Source: Pyrocephalus nanus
Taxonomy: Eukaryota > Chordata > Aves > Passeriformes > Tyrannidae
Direction of reading: 5' to 3'
Length of the DNA: 64,000 nucleotides
NCBI GenBank assembly: GCA_038380795.1
Contig: CM076266.1
Span: 37,833,425-37,897,424, forward strand
Part shown: piece by piece, positions 1 through 12,777 of the stretch
Layout of the letters: every line of letters starts with the position of its first letter
Position numbering within the stretch: the stretch's first letter is position 1
Position numbers and translations under genes: made by a program
Notes under the pieces: generated by a model
Databases searched by the model: none
Told to the model about the DNA's origin: nothing
What the model saw: only the letters and a program-made list of their open reading frames with translations

Positions 1-2543
1 TTTCTTTAGCTTTGTGCGCTTTTAGAGAAATGCTATCTTATGACTTCATGGGAGCAGAAGAGTCAATGGGTTGACTCAATGCCTCTAATTTGAGACATTA
101 TGTACTATTTTAATGAACAGAAGGCACAAAATAAGGAATCTCCTGAATTCAATAGTATGGAGGTTTTATTTGGTTTTTTATTTGGCGTCTTGACCTGCTA
201 ATGCAGTGATTGGATCTGTTAAAATGTTTGAAGCACTTATCAAGATGAAGCAGGTTCATGAATTTAGAACTAATAATTCTGACCTATCCCTCTATCAGTG
301 GCAAGTGTTCTTGCTGGTGAGGAAAAGAACTAAATGCATAGCAATATTTCCTCCATTATTATTTTTGGTTTTACGCTTTTATGCTTTCTTTTTAAATCCT
401 GAATGTGTGTACTCAGAATGGCCATAACATTCTCTGTGCTTCTGGTACTTTCACTGCACTTTCTCTGCCCTTCCTCAGTCACTACATGTCTTGAATAATC
501 TTTTCTTTCCTGACATGTTTCTTAATTTTTCTGTTTAAATTTTTTGCTGAATGCATCTGATCATTTTAATTTTTTGCAAAGTCCTTGATCTAGACATGGT
601 GGTAGAAATTACAATGTACAACCTTAATATTAAAGGTAGTATGAAAAATGTTGCTGAGTTATTCTGAAATTGAAATTAGGGAAAAGTAATGCAAGAAGTA
701 ATGATGACAAAGAAGGGAAAAAACTGAGTGAATTGATTTAAGAAAGCTGAAGTGAGGATGAAGAAATATTTTGAAACCTGAGATACTTAAAAAGCTTCTG
801 ATTTCTAATAACTTACGATTTAAATTATTTAACAATATTTATGTTTGTCAAAATAAGGCTGGTTTAGTAGACCTCTTCTGTTGGAGAGCAGATGGAATGA
901 AAATCTTACAAATTGGCAAAATGAGTATTTTGACATTGGGGAAGGAGGAAGTATAAACCCTGTGCAGAAATCACGATGTTGGCAATAGCTGCTGTTACGG
1001 AAGAGTTAGACAGTATGTTTACTGATGTGCTGACTTTGCAAGACTATTTTTCTTCTGTAAGTTTATTATGCCTTTTATTTTATTTTATAGAGATGCAAAA
1101 GGTAGCAGAAGGTAAGGAAGAATAAACAGATTTGTTGAATGTATCATCTAAAAACGTTCACTGGAGTGGAGACAATTATCCTAAAATGACTAAAAGGGTG
1201 GAATAACTGATTTTAATAAAGTATATTGTATATTTTGGCAGTAAAATTGTGTGTAGTCTGGCCAAATAATGACCGATGTGCAAGGAAACATATCTGTCTC
1301 CATTTATTCGAAGGTGTAAAGATGAGTTATTCAGACTGGCCCAATGGGATATAACCAGGAATAATAGGCTGGAAATCATTAAGGAAAGAAAAATGTGTGC
1401 TGTGTCTACCAGGAAAAATGTCCTAACGACATTCTTCATACACTGTGGAATAATTTCCAAAGGAGATGGTTGAAGCCAAGTATCTTGACATGCTTTAAAC
1501 TGTACTGGGCAAAGTGCTAGGAACTATTCTGTAGGGAAAAATCTACAACTGGCAGGAGGATGGCTACATGATCTAATCGGTCTTTTCCATTCCTAATGTC
1601 TATAGTTTTGTTGTGTTCTCACACATGGTGTTCAAAAACAGTTAAAGGAAAACTGTCCAGATGGAAGTTAGAAATCCCTGTGGCACTCTTTGAAAAAGAG
1701 TAAGGAATAACTGCAGAATTAGAGCCAACATTCCTTCTCTCAGTAAAAATAGTTCTAATATCCACAGCAGCATGTGAGCTGTTACCACATTCCTAATAAC
1801 TGCTCTGTTTGCTTGTGGTTACTTTAGTGCTAGTATCTAGCTCATCCTGTCAAGTGTTCTGAGATATCCAGAGCAAGAAAGATCTTCAAATGTCAGCCTG
1901 TCATAAGTCCCAGAGAATAAAACTTAATTTTTTAATTTTGATTGCTTCTTCTAGAGGTTGTTTAAAGTTAAGGAGTTGCAGGTGGTGCTTTGGTATGTTT
2001 CTGGAATGAAGAGATGACTTCAAAGCTTACTACTAAGTTCATTTTGGTTTTAAACATTCATGGGCTTCTTTTTCTCTCTTTTTTTTGCTCTTTCAACAGA
2101 GTCTCTTGTTCAAAGTGTGTATTTTTCATGTAGTCAAAAAAACATAGCCTGACTCCTGTGCTTGAGACAGTGGGGATGATGAGCACCAGACCTTAATAAT
2201 CCCCTGACTCTCTCTGAGTCCTAATTCCATACATACATAAATGTGGATGGTGCACATGTCAGTACTGAGCCCAGCACCATGAGCACCAGAGCAGGAATTA
2301 CAAACTGGAAAGCTGTGCACAAAGTAGGGCTGGGAGTACACTGTGCCTGCACAGCAGCCATCAGTGTGGGGACAGTCCCACCAGCACTGGAGATGCCATT
2401 GGAGAAAATGCAGCTTACTCTGAATCTTAATACAAAGCAGTTGTACTTGCAATTCAGTGTTGCCTCAAACAGATTTTTTCAGTCTGTGTGTGGAACTCCT
2501 GTTGTTTGAAAAAAACCAAGAACCTGACAGAAACCTCACTTAC

Positions 2544-3121
2544 TGTCCTGGTTTCAGCTGAGATAGAGTTAATTTTGTTCCTAGTAGCTGGTACAGTGCT
2601 GGGGTTTTTTTATTTAGAATGAGAATAATGTTGATGGCATACTGATGCTTATTTGTTGCTAACTCATGCTTACTCCAAGGCAAGGACTTTTGAGTTTCTC
2701 ATGCTCTGCCAACGAGGAGGTGCACAACAAGCCGGGAGGGAGCATAGCCAGGACAGCTGATCTGAACTGGCCAAAGGGATATTCCATTGCAGAGAATGTC
2801 ATGCTCAGAATATAAACTGGGGAGAATTGCCTGGGAGGGGCTGTTTGCTGCTCAGGAACGGGCTGGACATTGGTCAGTGGGTGGTGAGCAAGTGTATTGA
2901 GCATCACTTGTATTTCTTGGGTTTTGTTTCTCTCTCTCTCTCTTTTCATTGTGTCCCTATTCATCACCATTTATTATTAGTGATACTATTGCATTCCTAT
3001 TCTTACACCAGTGTGTGGATTTTACGTTTTTTTGTGGTTCTCCTTTCCACCCCATTGGGGGCAGGTGAGGGGTGAGTGAGTGGCTGCACAGTACTTACCT
3101 GCTGGCTGGGGTTAAATCACA
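2544..3121 (+). mobile_element. Solo LTR of an avian endogenous retrovirus (eroded)
   Basis: The 578-base unit begins TGTCCTGGTTTCAGCTGAGA and ends GGGGTTAAATCACA, with the TG...CA ends of a retroviral LTR. Its sequence matches an LTR type widespread in non-galliform birds, recognised from memory rather than by search. Inside are a TATA-like box (tataaa, 2811-2816) in the promoter position, a CT run near 2932-2944 and a G-rich 3' part. No coding retroviral sequence adjoins it on either side, so it is a solo LTR left by recombination between the two LTRs. No clear target-site duplication remains (acttac on the left, atgtgt on the right), which fits an old insertion. Family assignment (ERVL- or ERVK-like) is not possible by eye. 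Confidence 0.75.
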
Positions 3122-6100
3122 ATGTGTATTTAAATGGACTGGGCCACTGAAGATGTGGCCCAACATAGAATTAGATGTTTTATTTTGTCTCTTACTCAGC
3201 AAGGGAGGTCTGCATGTCTTACACTTAGACCCTTTGGAAGAAACATTAATATCCTAAGTATCTGAATCTTAGGGCCCATCTCAAGTGCACATTTGTGCAA
3301 ACTGCTCTGTGTTGAAGAAGACTCCTTTGAAGGCCCTTTAAATGCTTAAACTAAGGCACTAAAAAGGAAAAGACCCAAACTCAGATGGAGTAAACTTTGC
3401 AGACAGGGACAGCTAACCTTGTCTTGTAGTGCAGGCCTTTGAAAGTAAATTACTTGTTGATCCCTTAAATGGCTGAATCCAGGATCAGTAGGAATGAAAG
3501 CTGAACTTCTATTGACCCCCATCTGGATCATGCTAGTATTCTGGATTCCTTGTGTTTCATTTTAAAGTCATGATGATGAGTTGGGCAAGGGTGGGATTTG
3601 TTCGTGAAAATATTAGCCTATGATCTGGAGCCATTCTAAGTCAGTGGATCATTGCAGAGTGTCATCTTGTAGTGGACACCCTTATGTTTTGGCAAGTGTC
3701 TCAAGTTGTGCTAATGAAAAAGGGGAGAAAACAAATACCTGAAAATTACTCCATATTTTTGGTGCCCATGGTGAGACATGTCAGTAGCTTCAGCTTTTGT
3801 CCTTACCAGAATGGCTCCTAAGTAATCCATGGGGAGCACATAGAAATACCAAGATTTTCTAATTCTTCCTCCTTCAACCACATTTTAAAGAAACGTGGTT
3901 TGTAGGATTAAATAAAAGGGTAAGGGAAACAGTATTGCCTTTTGATAAGCATTAAGAATTCAGCTGTCAGCATACAAACTGTGTAAATGCTCACCTTCCA
4001 GTTTGTCCAACAGTATTTAATTCTGTTGGCTCACTGCTTCGATCTACTGAAATGCAGAGGACAGTCATGCAGTTACAGAACTGAAGAAACACTTTTTAAT
4101 TACAGTTCTCTTCATGCCAAGCAAAACATAGGACCTGAAGTGGGAAAAAAATTACTTACTGCACTGTATTTGACCTACAGTTTTAATCCTTAAAACTTGG
4201 TTATCATTTTTGTTCCTGTAGTTTTGCTGGGACACAGTGTGTGGAATTTCCTAGACCTTAGACAGCTTTAACGTGTATCTGTTCATAAGAAGAATAAAGT
4301 GTGGCTTGACAGGAACAGAGTAATGCATGGAAATGTCACCCTAATGCCGTACCTTCAGTTTCTATTCCTGGTTCTGTAAGCAGTTGTGGTTTAATTAATC
4401 TGTGTAGTGGAAGAATGTTAAATTTGTTTGCAGTAAAATGAGGGGGTAGGGGGCAGTGTGAAACACTGTGTAACACTTTACTAAAACTCTTACATATTTT
4501 AAGTAAATCCACATAATGATTTGATAGTAATCCTGTGTGTTGTTTGGGTGTTGATAAATTACCAGCGTTTTTTAATGTGAAGTTTAGGCAAGTTGACAAG
4601 AATATTAATCTGACACATAATTGTTATCCATTTGCTTTTTTTGAGTGCTGCAAACTGTGTAAGATCCCACTTACTCAGTAACTACATAGTTTAACCATAC
4701 GCAATTAGAAATGACCCATTTTTGCTGTCATTTTGTTTTCGATCTGTGTTACCATTGCTTTCTGAGAATGTGTGGTGGGAATGTGTGGCTCGTGGCTCTT
4801 AGTATATTTGCCATGGGGAGTACAGAAAAAATCACATTAACTTTTAGGCTTGGCTGCGGATCATACTACTTGTGTTTCATTTGTGTCAGATTTCTTGAGT
4901 TTGCTTAATATTGTGGATTTTCATTATGGAACTAACAGAGATAATCTGTGGAGGTATATGACTATACATAGTTAGCTCTTCAAATTTGGTCCCTTTCTGA
5001 TGTCCAACATTTTTCTGATTAAACTGTTTCCCAGAATTGCTACAATTGTTATTAGTCTGAAAGCCGTATTTGATGGCAGCTAGATGCTTTTTGTCTTGAG
5101 TAAGATGTTTTATGTTGCCCATGCAGGGAGAATAGAGATTTCCTTTCTCTTTCAAAAGTTGGAGGACAGTTGGAGAAAGGAATTTTCAGTAGGTTATCAA
5201 CATGTGAAACATTGTCATAATAGAGCTAAACTAGGCGTGTGTCTAGCTTTCCTGTTTCTGCAGATACTCATCTTAGGATTGACGTTAGTGGGGAGCTAGG
5301 GGTGATGCTGGGGCAGTGGTAAGGTTTTGTAGCAGAAGCATTAAATGAGAAGCTGATGTGAATTTGGCAAGCAGGAGAGTTTCCTGAGATGGAGCATCCT
5401 CTTAGCAGCCTCAGTCTGAATCTTGGCTGCCTCTGAGGGCTCCCACCCAGTCCAAGATGGAAGTTCCTGCAGAGAGCACTAATAGCATCCCTCACTGCCT
5501 CAACAAATCGTGTTAAGGCGTGGGGCCCAACTGCTGTGAAACAATGCAATAAATTCCACCGAAATTTTCCTCAGGGCCAAAATGAACATATTTGATCACC
5601 TAAATGCATCATTCCTGTTCTAGAACTAGTGGACTATAGGAAAGCATTTGCATTAGCAGTGCAACAACTGGCACACCTATTAAAAAAGAAGGTAGTTAAT
5701 CTCTTACTGTTTGGTCAATGGCACTTTTTTCCCCAATGTATTAATATGCTTAGCAATTCTTAATGGTAACTGTGACTATGTGCACTTACTTTAGTAATTT
5801 GTTTTCCTTAGTAGACAATTACAACAGTCTTGAAATTGAGCGTTTTTTGGGTAACTGGGGTAAAGGATTCTTAGAAAATTGAAACAGTAGGCAGCTAAGC
5901 TTGTTAAGGAGGTTTTTATTTTACAAGCCCTCAAGAATTCAGAATATGACTTGCTTACTACTTTAAAAAGTCCAAATGTCCCTTATAGACTCTGTTTCAG
6001 AGCCAGCATCAAATCTATGCTATACTTGTCTGAAAATCCAAACATGCACTCTTGGCTGTTGCTGTTTACTGAATCAGAACCCTACTGTTTCCACTTGCAC

Positions 6101-8631
6101 TGTATCTAATTTATCGTAAGTGACCGCAAAAACTAGAATTATTTATATGTTGGCACCTAACAGCTCCACTATAGTTAAGGGTCTGTTGGCATTTCCATTA
6201 TAAACCTTCCCTTTGAGAGGTTTATAACTTGGCGGTTTTACTTTTGCTTCAGGCTCAAATGTGCCATTTTCACCCAAGCACAAATTCTTCTACAGAATTT
6301 CATTTAAATCAGTTTGGCCATTATTTATTTTAGAGTGTGTGTGTTGGGGAGTGGAAGGGAACACACTATTTAATTTTGGTTTCAGAAGGTTTTTGGTCAG
6401 ACTATATAATGCAAGAAAAATGGTGCTTTTTATTTTATTTTGAAGGGACTTAACCCTTCCTTGGATGTGTTGGGAGTTACTAAACCCATGCTTTTTCAGA
6501 TTGCTGTCATTACTCACATGCCACTGCCACATCCACTCACCTGTACCACCCATCTGGCCTGCCCTTGCCCAACGACATGCTTTGAGGAAGCTTCTGCCAG
6601 AGAAAGGTTTTTGGGGGAAGTGAATGGATGTTCTGTTGAGAGGCCTCAAACCAACCAGTCCAACTGAAGAAGCAGATGGAGCTTAATTGGAAAAAGACAA
6701 GCCAAGTGCACTCGTCAGTCAGATGTAACCCTATGTGGTTAAAAGTGGCATTTCCTATGGCTCTGCCATTTCTTGTGGGAAGTGTGTAAATTGCTACTTG
6801 TGTGCAGTAATTCTCCAAGTCTGAAAGTGGTGTGAGTTGCCATTTTCCCTTGATCCTGACCCACAGAGGATTTTCAGTGCTTTTTTTAGTCATAAATTCT
6901 TGCCTTAGTACTCTATTATAGTCATTAAATTCTTGCCACATAAATAATAGAAATCTATAATGTTTCAGTACCAATCATAGTAGCACAATACCAATGTTCT
7001 TTTACATCATGACTTAAGAATACAAAGAAGGGAAATGGTCTACAGAGAGGTAGAAACTTTTATTAGACCAAATAATACAGCTGAAAATAGAAAACAAGTT
7101 TCTGAGTCAGTTCTTTCACCACATTACATGAGAAGCAGTAAAGGACTGTAGTTTTTGTTAATTTTTTCCTCTGCTATTGAATTACAAGAAAAAGCTACTC
7201 AATGGAAAATAAAGTGGGCAGAGAATATGTGGTCTGGCAGATTCTTGTGTACTCATCCTTTTGAGATCTTCTTCTTTTCAGGTAGTTCATGCGTATTACT
7301 GATTGGACAGACAAGCAATGAAAATGTTTTGTTCTATTTTGTCTTGTGTTTTACTAGTAAAAGGGAGAAGGGAAGCACGACTGTAATTAATTATGGCAGC
7401 ATATACCAACAGCTTTTTCCACTATAGGACATTAGATCCCACTGAAGTATTGGAAAGGCTTCTTCATCTTGCTTTTTCCCCCCTAGTTCCAGATGTTAAT
7501 GAATTAATAGGTCAGACATTTCAAATCCTGAATGTTTTAGGGACAACCCATTTTAAATTTTATTAGTTTATTTTTAGTTTGTGGGCTTTAACATTCAAAA
7601 CCACTGAGGACTAGAAGTTTAGTATCTGTTAAAACCTTCTATGTTCAACTTTGGACCCTGGAAACAGAAGCTTATGGAGACAGACAATGTGACAAAGAAG
7701 TGATTAGTTCATCACTATCAGTATATTTTAATAGCATTTTCACTGCTATCCCTTTATTGCTAAGGATCGAGAAATATCAGCTATATGCAAGTCATGGCAA
7801 AAAAATAATTAGAAGTACTTTAATAGAGCACATCTATAAAGCTCCAATTTGGCATATAACACTTAGACATCTTCTTAAGTCCATCTAATACAATGGGAAT
7901 TTAGTGCGAGTTGATGAGGTTTGTCCTTGGTGTCCGTTAAGTGTCTTTAGGGTAATCACTCTGTCTTACACTACTGAGTTACTGTCTTTCAAACTCCAAG
8001 GTTTCAAAGCATTATGTAGAGCTGACATCCTGAGCATGATTTGACTGGACCTTTCATGCAACTGTAAGCTAATTATTTATTTGGCAATATCCTTCATCCT
8101 CAACTAAACATAGAGGATTTTTTAATTTGATATCACTTAAGTTCAAGGTTTTATTGTTTACTGTTTTCAGCAGCTAACTGTTGATAAATTATTTAAACCC
8201 TGTTGAAATATAACTTAGTACGATGACTTATACTCCTTTCTGCCTTTCTTGGAAATGGGATCATATTGAGTTAAAATATTTTATAGTTATTTTCAAACCA
8301 CATCTGTGAACATGACCTTGAAGCACAACTAAGTATTTAGGCTTAGCAAATTGTTATGTTTCATTATTGCTTTATTTCTGTATCTTCAGCATAACAATGC
8401 CTGACTCAATTTAAATTCTGACCCTCACTTCCTAATCCTTCCAAAAATAATGCCAATTTTTCTTCTCCCTTCATTCACTCTAGAAGGTATATTGCTGTAC
8501 TCGTGAGGTCGCAGATGAGCGTAAGCATTCTTGAATCTCTATCACTTTATTTTCTATCAACTTCAGTATCCTCTACACTGGCTGATAAAATAAGACACAT
8601 GTTCTAAATTCAAGTTGTTGCTCTGAATTTC

Positions 8632-8744
8632 CAATCACGGAATATTCTGTGTTGGAAGGGACCCACAAGGATCATCGAGTCCAGCTCTTAAGTGAATGGC
8701 CCCATACAGGGGATTGAAGCTGTGACCTTGGTGTTATTAGCAGC
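8632..8744 (-). mobile_element. 5'-truncated SINE: tRNA-Ile body fused to a CR1 tail (TguSINE1-like)
   Basis: Read on the minus strand, the element starts tgctgctaataacaccaagg. This matches the anticodon arm of tRNA-Ile with anticodon AAT. It continues through the variable and T arms to the acceptor 3' half (about 8741-8696), then a short linker, then a CR1 3' tail (about 8690-8632, with gttggaagggacccacaagg on the plus strand). The tRNA 5' half with the A box is missing, so the copy is truncated and cannot be a working Pol III gene. The B-box region (8710-8720) is diverged. This design is known from TguSINE1, a tRNA-Ile SINE moved by CR1 machinery in passerine birds, and is the best clue to the host group. 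Confidence 0.78.
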
Positions 8745-11700
8745 AAGTTATTTTGGAGGGAAAAGAGAATAGGAGAAAGTTTATTAGCTGGAAGGTACTT
8801 GTCTGTAAGGAACCAGCACAGGTTGCAGTTGCAAAGGAATGTTTCTTTTATTGGTACATGGCTTTAGCATAGAGTTTTAACTGTTCCTAATGCTCACGAA
8901 GGTTACTGAAACCACTGAACTGTCTGCAACTTTGCCTAGTGTTATTAGAATATGCATCTGTATTGACAACTCTTAATAGGAAGGTATCTACCTGAGCTTG
9001 GTAACCTCCATGTATTGCTTCAGTTGCATCCAAACTTCCAAATCTGAGGATGTGTTTTCAGAGGGCAATGCCACTTGGATACCTTAGAACTCTGGAGCTA
9101 ATTTGTGCAGCCCATCATTACTTTGCCTCCTCAGTCAGGTAGTTCTTATGAAAACCAACAACTGTCATTGCCACTGTCAGGCACAAAGGCGCCATTTGTA
9201 AGTACTGCACGTGGGCTTCCAACATTTTTCTTTTCCTTAAAAAGAAAAAAAAAACTAAAAAAGGACCAGAAGATTGTAAACGTGCTCCCAAAAAACAGTT
9301 CCTGCTTTTCTTTTTTCCGTGTTCATTTTCATATATTTGTGAAAACTTCTGAAATTTTCCCGGTATTTAGAAATTGTGAATATTGGCTCACAACTGATCT
9401 GTGTTCTAGTGTACATGGTCACTATAGAGGGATTTTCAAAAGTACACAAATTATATTAAAAGCAGATGTTCCCGTTAACTCAAATAGGAGATTATTTAAA
9501 AAAGGGCAACCTGTGGCTGAAATCTGAAGTTACAGGAAAGGCATACAATCAGTCTGGTGCATTTAATTGATGATAATGAAAATGCTATCAAAAAATATAA
9601 GTAACTGCTGCCCCTTCTAAAACATGAGATTAAAGAGACTAACTTATTTAATTTTCTCTATTGTAATAACATAATTTTGTATGAATTGGTGCTTTAGTTA
9701 CTAACAGTTAATATTTAAATGTTTAATTTCTCCTTCCTCTTTAAATTGGCTCCATTGCTGCTCAGTCAGCAATGATTTCTTAGTATGAGCTTCTTAATGA
9801 GCAGAAATGTTTCAAAATTAGTTTTGTGAACTATTTTCTTGCTTCCCCTAGTACTGTAGTATATTTTTGATCTCTTATTCATGTTGAAATGTAAATAAGG
9901 ATTTAAATACCATTTTTTGCACAGTGCTAAGCCTGATATTTGATATATTAACTTTCATAAGGTTTTCTTTTCTCTGCTTTGCAATGACCTTAACTTGACC
10001 TAAAATGACTAGTTTCTGTAGGGATTGCAATGACTCTGGCTCAAAAGGTTCTTGTCTGTCACTTGGTGGCTGCTTCCCGTATGTGTGTTTTGCATGGCAT
10101 CATAGTGTCTGTACAGTCAGTTCCTAACAAAGATAGAAAAACTAGTTCCACATATTTTAATACTATTTACATGAATCTGCTTCCATACGCTCAGTGGAGC
10201 AGCAGAGGCATCTAAGACACAGGTTTTTCCTTTTAAATAATAAATGCTAGAAATGCAGTAGGTTTAAGATATCTGTCTGTCTGTTTCATTACAAATCCAT
10301 TTAAAATACTAATCATAATTCATGTTCCCTCATTCTTTCCACATTTAAGGGTGTTACCTGGGTTTGGAGTAGCCAGCAGTCTCAAACACTATCCGCATTT
10401 TTAAAGGAATAAGAAGTCTTGGCAGACACTGGAACAATTAATTGGCTTTTTCAGCCAAGTCAGGTTAGGAAAGTATTTTGCGGGGAGAGGGCTGGGTAAG
10501 AGGGGAATACAACGTCCTGGTTTCAAATTTGAATTCTATTAACCCTTTAGGAATGGTAGTCAGACTTTTTGCTAAGCACAGTTCTCCACCTCTGACAGTT
10601 GTGAAATTTATTTCTTAAGTGAGAAGTTTCTAAGCTATTAATATACAGGACAAATATGCTTTTCTAGAAGGAGATGCCTGAGATGAGGTGACAAATGCTA
10701 AATCTAAATCATGATGGATTTAAAAATCTCTGAGGTGAAATGAGCATTAGAATATGTATAAAAGAACTCTAACCTCCTCCTACTATATACATTTAGAAAA
10801 GAAGAAGGAGAAAGGTGGCATCGGAGGCCACCTGATGATGATGTCTTCCTGTTGAGTTAGGATGAAATATTTCAATGCTGGACTTGCTCACCGCATTCAA
10901 CACCTTGACTTATCCACAGATGCTTAGTTAATACTAATTTCCAGCTCCATAGCTTTGCCTATTTTTATTCCAAAACCAGAACAAGTACTAAACATCAAAT
11001 TTTAATTGCATGTATGTCCTTGCATTCCTGAAATGTTTCATTTGAAGTGTTGGAATTGCCACACAGTCTGCTTTTTCACAATTCTGTGTACATTTTGGTG
11101 CCAATGGATCAATTTGTAGCAAAGAATTTTCAATGCAGTTGCTTTTAACAGTTGGCTGCCCTTGTTATGAAGATGGTTTGTTTGCTCATTTCAGTTGTCC
11201 TTTATGAAGTAAACTACTAGTAGTTTAGACTGGAAACTGTAAAGTTAAACTTTTTGGAATTGTTACTGCCCCAAGTGGGAATATAAACCATATTGAACAG
11301 AATTTATTTAGCCTATTAAAAAGTCAGACTAAAACTACATTTAATTAGTTTACACTATTACATCACTTCTAGTGGGGAGTAGAACTCAGGCAGAGTAAAA
11401 GGAGCTCTATCAGGTGAGCTGACTGTGGCCCATATGGGGCTTTAAGATAATGATGAGTTTAAATTTCCTCTTAGAGCTAAGTGAGAATAAAACTGGAGGC
11501 AATAAATACTCTTGGCCAAAGCCATTAAATGAAAAAGCTGGGAATTCTCCAGCTCTTGACTTAAATTGTTTGTTTATCAGCTGGCGCCTAGTCTGGAGTC
11601 AAGAGCTGGAGATTTCTATCTGTGACAGAACTTTGAAACTCTTGCAGGACACTTTCATTTTAACTTAAGGTAACTTGAGTTTATAGCTTTGGCTTTAAAG

Positions 11701-11749
11701 ATTACTAATGATTTACTCATTTCCTTACCATTTAACCAGAGAGGACTTT

Positions 11750-11890
11750 TTCCCAGGAAGGGATCTGTGTTTATTTAGGGCCTTTGTCTGCGGAGGGATT
11801 AAAAGGCAGCCCACCAGCATTGTGAACTTGATGGTAATAAAAGGTCACCAACACACACCATAAAAACGTTCTTACTATGGAATTAATTAT
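11750..11890. promoter_or_regulatory. Candidate conserved noncoding element with HOX-like sites
   Basis: The stretch is locally unlike the surrounding A+T-rich intron (gcctttgtctgcggagggat, aaggcagcccaccagcattg). It carries posterior-HOX-like motifs (gtaataaaagg, ccataaaaacg). No protein frame or repeat explains it. Conservation is inferred from appearance only. Confidence 0.3.
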
Positions 11891-12291
11891 ACAGTGTAAT
11901 TTTACAAAGCATTTCAGTAACCCTTCTTTTAGGCTTCTGCTGAATTTAATTTTTCCTCAAATGGGGAAAAATTCAACGTTAGGTATTTATTGTGCAAATT
12001 AGACCCTGTATGTATGTGTGTGACCCTTTACAGTATAATATACTCATTGGCAAGTTCAACTCACAGTTGAAAACAACTGTAAAACTCCAGTTGAAGTTAG
12101 ATCTTGACATGTCAACTTTAAAACTTAAAATACTGTACACTGGGAGCAATAGAATGAAAAATGACTTGTTAGCTACGAAATGCAAACGATTAACTTAAAC
12201 ATTGTTGCCATATTTGGCATTTTTAAAGAATATTGTGTATTTTCCAAGCCATTAAGCACTGTTCAAGTAGCATCCTGTTATTTTTTCTAAG

Positions 12292-12304
12292 CCACCAGGT
12301 GGCA
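12292..12304 (+). promoter_or_regulatory. CTCF-like motif CCACCAGGTGGCA
   Basis: All 13 bases agree with the core CTCF consensus (CCASYAGRKGGCR) in the forward orientation. The same bases also contain an E-box (CAGGTG). Binding is inferred from the motif alone. The site lies in the long HIBADH intron, in a neighbourhood known for long-range HOXA/EVX1 control. Confidence 0.5.
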
Positions 12305-12747
12305 TTGCAGCCCAGCCTGCTCAAAACAGGCAATTTATAATTTAGAAAAACTTTTACAGAAAGCATTTCCTACCCTCATGCCGTTAGTTTTCCTTAACTG
12401 TTAGGGCTTGATTTAGAATATCTTATAATGATGATTAATATTCCTAAAAACTAGAGTGATTTAATTCTATAATTGTTTTACAAAGGTAAAAGTGTACAAG
12501 ATGTCATGTTGGGGTATTGGAAAAACAGATTTTGCTTTGGTAAGGTGATAGCAACAGAATTATGTTCCTATTTAATGAAGGAGCGGAGATTCATCCACAG
12601 TTAAGGTCACAGTAATTTCTTAAAAGCTGTGGAGTGGACAGGCATAGAAGAATGTGTAAAGGAATCCATGTGGTTTTCTGCATCCAGTGCAAAATTATCT
12701 TGCTATATTCTAAATAAAGATGAAAAAGTGCAATTCTGAAGTTGTGG

Positions 12748-12777
12748 TTTTTTGTTTTTTTTTTTTTTTTTTTTTTT
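12748..12777. repeat. Poly-T run
   Basis: About 29 of 30 bases are T with one G. It may be the remains of an inverted poly(A) tail, but no retroposed body was recognised next to it. Confidence 0.9.

Noticed and set aside
6537..6974. 145-codon antisense open frame as a gene
   Set aside because: No recognisable domain, no promoter or poly(A) context, and overlapping open frames in other phases; likely chance.
8696..8741. Functional tRNA-Ile gene on the minus strand
   Set aside because: Only the anticodon-to-acceptor half is present, the A box is missing, and it runs straight into a CR1 tail, so it is a SINE fragment.
9753..9774. Inverted repeat cattgctg/cagcaatg
   Set aside because: An 8-bp stem is expected by chance many times in 64 kb, and nothing around it supports a function.
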